From Apostichopus japonicus (lineage: Eukaryota; Echinodermata; Holothuroidea; Aspidochirotida; Stichopodidae): DNA of 64,000 nt. Positions within the stretch are counted from its first letter, which is position 1. Every line of letters begins with the position of its first letter. Below are positions 63,101 through 64,000 of this stretch, in pieces. Under the pieces are notes generated by a model. It ran no database searches. It worked only from the letters and a program-made list of their open reading frames with translations, and was not told the DNA's origin. The stretch lies in assembly GCF_037975245.1 (NCBI RefSeq), contig NC_092583.1:8579764-8643763 (forward strand), in the 5' to 3' direction. A program made the position numbers and the translations under genes.

Positions 63101-63553
63101 TGATCACAGGTCAACCCTGAATGGCCTTTTCTGTCACAAAAATTTAAAACAGACTGATCCCCCCCCCCCTGGATCCTAGTCCATGACAGGGTTCAAAGCG
63201 CTGGATCTGATCCGCTTTTACATTCCAAGTAAACACCGAGCATGGAGTTTTACACCCTGCTCGCTGTCGAATGTAAACAGGGCTGTAACCATCAATCACC
63301 AGGGAGTGTGAATATTAGGCAGTTTTAGGCCTTAGAAATGTATAGCTCATAGCTAGTCTAGGGCAAATCACAACATGGGGTGGTGCTAAGGAAACAAATT
63401 TGGTAAACAAGGTTTTATAGTCAGTAGGCTAGTCTGTGAGATGTTTTATAGTCAGTAGGCTGGTCTGTGAGATGGTGATTTGTATGAAAATTGGCATTTA
63501 TTTCCCTCTCCTTTCTGTTTTATGTCGACAGAAGCAATCATGAATATTCTTGA
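29811..63553 (+). CDS. CAP-Gly coiled-coil protein, ten-exon gene (whole span)
   Basis: Ten exons join in phase at GT-AG borders into about 1608 coding bases (535 residues). The N-terminus is Ser-rich and disordered. Short coiled coils lie at about 87-105 (RLEHLVKKLKEENADLKQL) and 304-331. Residues 106-253 are Ser/Arg/Pro-rich and disordered. A complete CAP-Gly domain spans about 394-462: RVMIKGDRTGRVCYIGPLK, then the GRHDGS signature (GKNDG-type groove), RYFTCPKNQGIFIPV. The C-terminal tail is basic and proline-rich. CAP-Gly domains bind EEY/F tails of tubulin and EB proteins, so a cytoplasmic microtubule or centrosome role is expected; the domain order (coils first, CAP-Gly near the C-terminus) differs from CLIP1 and dynactin p150. 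I cannot name the family. Introns reach 12.6 kb and are packed with repeats. The product is at least 529 residues; its last six depend on one splice choice. Confidence 0.8.
29929..32802 (+). other. CAP-Gly gene intron 1
   Basis: Contains the TCC microsatellite at 30125-30309, an AGGTCA block at 31027-31058 and a pyrimidine-rich CTT tract at 32620-32665. No other gene is seen. Confidence 0.6.
30125..30309 (+). repeat. (TCC)n microsatellite, ~61 units
   Basis: Uninterrupted CCT triplets on the plus strand, purine on the minus strand; the mirror-repeat type known to form triplex DNA. The apparent poly-Pro and poly-Arg frames are artefacts of it. Confidence 0.98.
32803..32944 (+). CDS. CAP-Gly gene exon 2
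   Basis: Acceptor CTCCTAAAG|GTGATC, donor AG|GTGAGG. The frame reads GDQLGEEESFVDDKETASSA and continues to a hydrophobic/charged stretch ending LIKAKK, which leads into the coiled coil of exon 3. Enters phase 1, leaves phase 2. Confidence 0.8.
33559..33566 (+). repeat. Target-site duplication (left), CAAGATCA
   Basis: Perfect match with 33849-33856. Confidence 0.9.
33567..33848 (+). mobile_element. hAT MITE with GCTTAGATAG module (282 bp)
   Basis: Ends CAGACACGTAGCCAAGG and CCTGGCTACGCGTCTG are inverted repeats with perfect CAAGATCA flanks. The module at 33703-33790 is the one scattered through the 5-14 kb region. This is the cleanest full-length copy, so it defines the family's size. Confidence 0.92.
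33849..33856 (+). repeat. Target-site duplication (right), CAAGATCA
   Basis: Right partner of 33559-33566. Confidence 0.9.
34795..35060. repeat. 15-bp minisatellite (GTACTAATGTACAAC)
   Basis: About 17-20 units, some shortened to GTACTAAT or GTACAAC sub-units. GTAC steps make each unit partly palindromic. Confidence 0.9.
37696..38091 (+). other. Two exon-like open blocks
   Basis: The first block (about 37696-37861) reads FAVEKVHRSSCDRFTTYRN and onward to VEFIEK before a stop. The second, after a TTTTTGTTAG acceptor-like site, reads CVPGCDVVAEGFDWKPSKNA and onward to a TGA at 38089-38091. Composition looks coding (balanced hydrophobic/charged pattern, paired Cys), but no donor links the blocks and the family is unknown. 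They could be a nested pseudogene or alternative exons. Confidence 0.25.
38852..38978 (-). mobile_element. SINE-like repeat family, copy in intron 2
   Basis: Read on the minus strand: TTTTAGATCCTCCTGCAAGC, then a GAAGAAGCTTCATTGGC block, GGCCGAAGTCAGTCTCTTAG, ending near CAATTGTCAA. It matches 53611-53745 (plus) and, for the first part, 13773-13838 (plus). Confidence 0.7.
39457..39512. repeat. TA microsatellite
   Basis: 28 TA units. Confidence 0.95.
42150..44457 (+). repeat. 124-bp satellite, about 19 units
   Basis: GATCTATGTCAAG recurs at 42277, 42401, 42529 and 42653, then every ~124 bases. The first unit (42150-42276) is diverged, and degenerate remains continue to about 44560, as expected for array edges. 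Inner units are nearly identical. Diagnostic variants are CAAGTCTCAT versus CAAGGCTCAT, and GTCAAGTTAAC versus GTCAAGTGAAC. One unit has an extra 4 bases and three have a shortened CACTGTATAGTG or CACTATAGTG. It is non-coding and lies 1.1 kb before exon 3. Confidence 0.95.
44470..45591. other. End of intron 2, no recognised content
   Basis: A hairpin-prone GAACAGAAAGG...CTCCTGTTC segment lies at 44608-44640 and a G run at 44899-44914. Nothing else is supported. Confidence 0.4.
45592..46090 (+). CDS. CAP-Gly gene exon 3
   Basis: Acceptor CTTTCCTACAG, donor GAG|GTAAAC at 46091. It encodes the coiled coil RLEHLVKKLKEENADLKQL and then a long Ser/Pro/Arg-rich disordered region (HTSRSTTPSPPSVDSSDSHY, later SLSTSTLTSPGEEVG), ending in VDVHRSFPHVE. 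Phosphorylation-prone SP/TP sites are frequent, as in many microtubule-associated proteins. Reading past the donor would add 13 residues and stop at 46127-46129, a possible retained-intron isoform. Confidence 0.85.
46091..47415 (+). other. CAP-Gly gene intron 3
   Basis: 1.3 kb of AT-rich unique sequence without recognised elements. Confidence 0.6.
47416..47548 (+). CDS. CAP-Gly gene exon 4
   Basis: Acceptor TTTTCTCACAG, donor GAAG|GTTTGT. It encodes EETHNHRVHLQTEENLVKVL through LHRNLQRQLDE, amphipathic and coil-forming. Phase 0 to phase 1. Confidence 0.8.
47549..48569 (+). other. CAP-Gly gene intron 4
   Basis: Contains a C-rich CCACCCCCA tract at 47718-47748 and a TA/TATC repeat at 48050-48150. 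The frame seen across 48150-48348 is not supported as an exon. Confidence 0.5.
48570..48670 (+). CDS. CAP-Gly gene exon 5
   Basis: Acceptor TCTCGTTTCAG, donor CGG|GTAAGC. It encodes VVKKKAELGSSYLRVQQELE and QLRLHVETLEKERR, a clear heptad coiled coil. Phase 1 to phase 0. A hAT MITE sits 14 bases past the donor. Confidence 0.85.
48684..48691 (+). repeat. Target-site duplication (left), GTTTAATC
   Basis: Perfect match with 49082-49089. Confidence 0.92.
48692..49081 (+). mobile_element. hAT MITE, Charlie-like ends (390 bp)
   Basis: Terminal repeats CAGTGGTTCTCAAA and TTTGAGAACCACTG, flanked by perfect GTTTAATC octamers. The ends resemble those of Charlie-type hAT elements in other animals. The interior is C-rich and non-coding. 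Confidence 0.92.
49082..49089 (+). repeat. Target-site duplication (right), GTTTAATC
   Basis: Right partner of 48684-48691. Confidence 0.92.
49090..50155. other. Intron 5, first part, no recognised content
   Basis: A short AAT repeat lies at 49320-49336; nothing else is identified. Confidence 0.45.
50156..50592. repeat. Cryptic TATACTATACTGTA repeat
   Basis: Irregular tandem of TATACTATA, TTCTATAC and TACTGTATA words, rich in self-complementary steps. The 160-codon plus frame across it is composed of I/L/Y only and is an artefact. Confidence 0.85.
50931..50938 (+). repeat. Target-site duplication (left), ATTAGTCT
   Basis: Perfect match with 51304-51311. Confidence 0.92.
50939..51303 (-). 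mobile_element. hAT MITE, GGCGTAGGAA family, copy 2 (365 bp)
   Basis: Ends CAAGGGCGTAGGAA and TTCCTACGCCACTG with perfect ATTAGTCT flanks. It is the reverse complement of the 12496-12894 copy. The poly-C block is shorter here, explaining most of the size difference. Lies in intron 5 of the CAP-Gly gene. Confidence 0.93.
51304..51311 (+). repeat. Target-site duplication (right), ATTAGTCT
   Basis: Right partner of 50931-50938. Confidence 0.92.
51974..52087 (+). repeat. DIRS left inverted terminal repeat
   Basis: CCTCTAATACTATGCTCCAA, TTTAAACAGGGGGTGTGG and CCATCCATCCAGGCCCTGAC are reverse-complemented in 54552-54695. Confidence 0.85.
52726..52908 (+). pseudogene. DIRS gag-like fragment
   Basis: A short frame (MTDRKSRKKEQIRNHSSLDS..., 60 codons) rich in Lys/Arg/Ser. 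Past its TAG the same frame stays gag/RT-like (EMEIAYLLTKQAIRKG) before more stops. Position just upstream of the reverse-transcriptase remnant supports a gag-like origin. Confidence 0.45.
53082..53500 (+). pseudogene. DIRS-type reverse transcriptase remnant
   Basis: METLSSIVPIVEKGMWATSL followed by DAYLHIPIKQEDQKFLAF matches the conserved METLxSI...KGxW.xSLDLKDAYLHIPI block of DIRS reverse transcriptases, with two residues lost before DAY. The catalytic block is damaged: the region before NWLIV reads YDNDN instead of Y-x-D-D, and the PFGL/TAP segment is deleted. After a stop at 53399 the next frame gives DLGWLINENKSSLTPTQSLT, the usual following motif. It cannot make an active enzyme. Confidence 0.75.
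53611..53745 (+). mobile_element. SINE-like repeat inserted in the DIRS remnant
   Basis: CCAAGCAGGAACTAGCAAAG, then GCTGACCGAAGTCATTCTCT and TAGATTCATATTTTAACATC, ending at GAATTGTCAATTGTCAA. Same family as 38852-38978 (inverted). Further right, 53763-53784 (GACTCGAACTCGGGACC) resembles a pol III B box on the minus strand. Confidence 0.65.
53800..53900 (+). repeat. DIRS internal complementary region
   Basis: Contains CATATGAGGTAAGT...AAATTCCCCAAA and, inverted, GGGAATTTGTTAACCACGCA then CTTGCCTCATATA. Both halves match the outer edge of the right terminal repeat (TATGAGGTAAGTGCATGGTT, AACAAATTCCCCAAAACAGG at 54674-54713). Confidence 0.75.
54552..54735 (+). repeat. DIRS right inverted terminal repeat
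   Basis: Inverted match of 51974-52087, with an expanded C run at 54592-54621, and an outer extension that matches the internal complementary region. Confidence 0.85.
54736..56675. other. End of intron 5, no gene
   Basis: AT-rich sequence. 55080-55180 holds a diverged unit of the GGTCA repeat family. Nothing else is recognised. Confidence 0.45.
56676..56851 (+). CDS. CAP-Gly gene exon 6
   Basis: Acceptor TTTCTTTCCAG, donor GG|GTAAGT. It encodes MKDCCIVEIENELMMRNIPH and continues to KSLSRITGG, a linker before the CAP-Gly domain with no recognised motif. Phase 0 to phase 2. The long preceding intron (8 kb) leaves room for an undetected exon, but phase does not require one. Confidence 0.75.
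56852..58151 (+). other. CAP-Gly gene intron 6
   Basis: 1.3 kb; G-rich AGGGGGTGGAGGGAGG tract at 57583-57620, otherwise featureless. Confidence 0.55.
58152..58279 (+). CDS. CAP-Gly gene exon 7 (N-terminal half of CAP-Gly domain)
   Basis: Acceptor TTTTTATTCAG, donor ACAG|GTACGT. It encodes CTIHLEDRVMIKGDRTGRVC and YIGPLKHLKPSMVFVGVQLE, the first strands of the CAP-Gly fold with G-x-V-x-Y-I-G and the VGVxLE segment (usually WVGVELD; here the Trp is Phe). Phase 2 to phase 1. Confidence 0.9.
58390..59692 (+). repeat. 52-bp satellite, about 25 units
   Basis: GGAGATGCCTGTTTTGTATA followed by CCATGTGTGGTCATGTCTAA and TGAAGTGTATAA; starts at 58396 and 58448 confirm period 52. Units are nearly identical, with CTTATG versus CTAATG and a few one-base or two-base indels. 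All frames carry occasional stops, so it is not coding. It begins 110 bases after exon 7. Confidence 0.97.
60064..60366 (+). repeat. 20-bp satellite, ~15 units
   Basis: Unit AGTTTTCAGTGCCACAAACT with variants TTCTCGGCG, TTCTTTG and one shortened copy. ACTAGT junctions recur. Confidence 0.95.
60367..61842. other. Intron 7 remainder
   Basis: No supported exon. Two partial copies of a GGGGGACCTGCGTGACAAGC-like segment occur at 59914-59947 and 60955-60985, the only internal repeat seen. Confidence 0.45.
61843..61949 (+). CDS. CAP-Gly gene exon 8 (C-terminal half of CAP-Gly domain)
   Basis: Acceptor CTCTCCGCCAG, donor AAG|GTAAAT. It encodes AGRHDGSIHGHRYFTCPKNQ and GIFIPVQDVNAVLTSK, completing the domain with the G-x-x-D-G signature (Arg replacing the usual Lys, His replacing Asn) and the FxC..N.GIF strand. 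Phase 1 to phase 0. Confidence 0.9.
62533..62714 (+). CDS. CAP-Gly gene exon 9
   Basis: Acceptor ATATTTGTAG; the frame encodes FIKRPKSAKVPSIIPRHPPA through SSRRQTRLLRQ, a basic Pro/Ser-rich tail. The last codon is split by GTAAGT at 62715. If not spliced there, the same bases read CAG TAA and the protein ends at 62718 with one Gln. Both ends are possible. Confidence 0.75.
63532..63553 (+). CDS. CAP-Gly gene exon 10 (terminal, coding part)
   Basis: Acceptor CTGTTTTATGTCGACAG at 63531. It would complete the split codon as Gln and add SNHEYS before a TGA at 63551-63553. Too short to test by composition; it rests on the perfect donor at 62715 and the good acceptor. Confidence 0.4.
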
Positions 63554-64000
63554 AGACGGAGGGATGACAAAGATGACCTTTAACCAGACGGCCATGGATT
63601 TGCATAATCCATGAATTATTCATATTGCGATAAGATTTGTGTTATCGAAAAATGGAGTTAAAAGTTGCACTCACCAAGACTTTTTGTAGAGAAAAGTGAT
63701 TTCTTTGAGAGAAATTTTACGTCGCTAGGCCGGAGATGCTTTTATAAAGGGGTCTCATTTCCAAGAGAAGAATCCCTACGGCATCACAGTCAGATAAAAC
63801 TTTGTCGAAAGCATTATCGGGTTTCACTCAGACAGCTCTCGGTTGGCCTCGGAAGAAGTTCCTGCTACAATCGAAACGTTAAACTGGTCCGTCATCAAGC
63901 AAAAAAAGTTCTTGTATCTGTTTATATTATCAATGAACAGCAAATAGCCACATTTCATTATGAGGGAATGTTTACCTGAGAAGTGTGACATGCGCTTCCC
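63554..64000 (+). other. Probable 3' UTR or downstream region
   Basis: No AATAAA before the window ends. A Penelope-tail-like CAATCGAAACGTTAAACTGG lies at 63862-63881. Confidence 0.35.

Overview
The window looks like a 64 kb piece of a marine invertebrate nuclear genome. It has large introns with GT-AG borders, many TA microsatellites and satellites, dense non-autonomous hAT transposons, a tRNA-derived SINE, a Penelope-like element and a DIRS-type element. The recurrent AGGCCTA-type words and the element mix fit an echinoderm, and I would guess a sea cucumber; that is inference from style, not a database match.

Three genes can be supported, all on the + strand. (1) 189-3289: a C2H2 zinc-finger gene with a short first coding exon and one large exon carrying 17 intact fingers plus one collapsed finger. 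It is followed by a 58-bp satellite that looks derived from finger-coding DNA. (2) 18523-19809: an intronless gene for a 428-residue single-pass membrane protein with a small cysteine-containing, Ig-like ectodomain and a long Ser-rich tail carrying a proline-rich SH3-ligand-like motif. (3) 29811-63553: a ten-exon gene of about 34 kb whose exons join in phase to give a ~535-residue coiled-coil protein with a C-terminal CAP-Gly domain, so probably a microtubule-associated protein. I could not assign it to a named family.

Layout. 0-4 kb: zinc-finger gene and its satellite. 4-5 kb: two SINE copies beside TA repeats. 5-15 kb: nested hAT elements with recoverable 8-bp target-site duplications, and a foldback element. 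15.7-18.2 kb: a near-perfect 0.8-kb inverted repeat made of two head-to-head Penelope-like fragments encoding a GIY-YIG endonuclease, each ending in a hammerhead-like RNA motif and TA repeats. 18.5-20.5 kb: membrane-protein gene. 21.5-23.2 kb: one hAT element nested inside another. 23.2-29.8 kb: mostly unannotated, ending in a repeat field rich in AGGTCA nuclear-receptor half-sites. 29.8-63.6 kb: the CAP-Gly gene, whose introns hold a TCC microsatellite, a 15-bp minisatellite, a ~19-copy 124-bp satellite, hAT MITEs, a DIRS-like remnant, a ~25-copy 52-bp satellite and a 20-bp satellite.

The genes are not an operon and show no obvious functional link. The strongest structural findings are the Penelope palindrome with its hammerhead-like motif, the DIRS remnant that keeps both inverted terminal repeats and the internal complementary region, and the series of hAT insertions whose order can be read from their target-site duplications. 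No complete autonomous transposase or reverse transcriptase was found.
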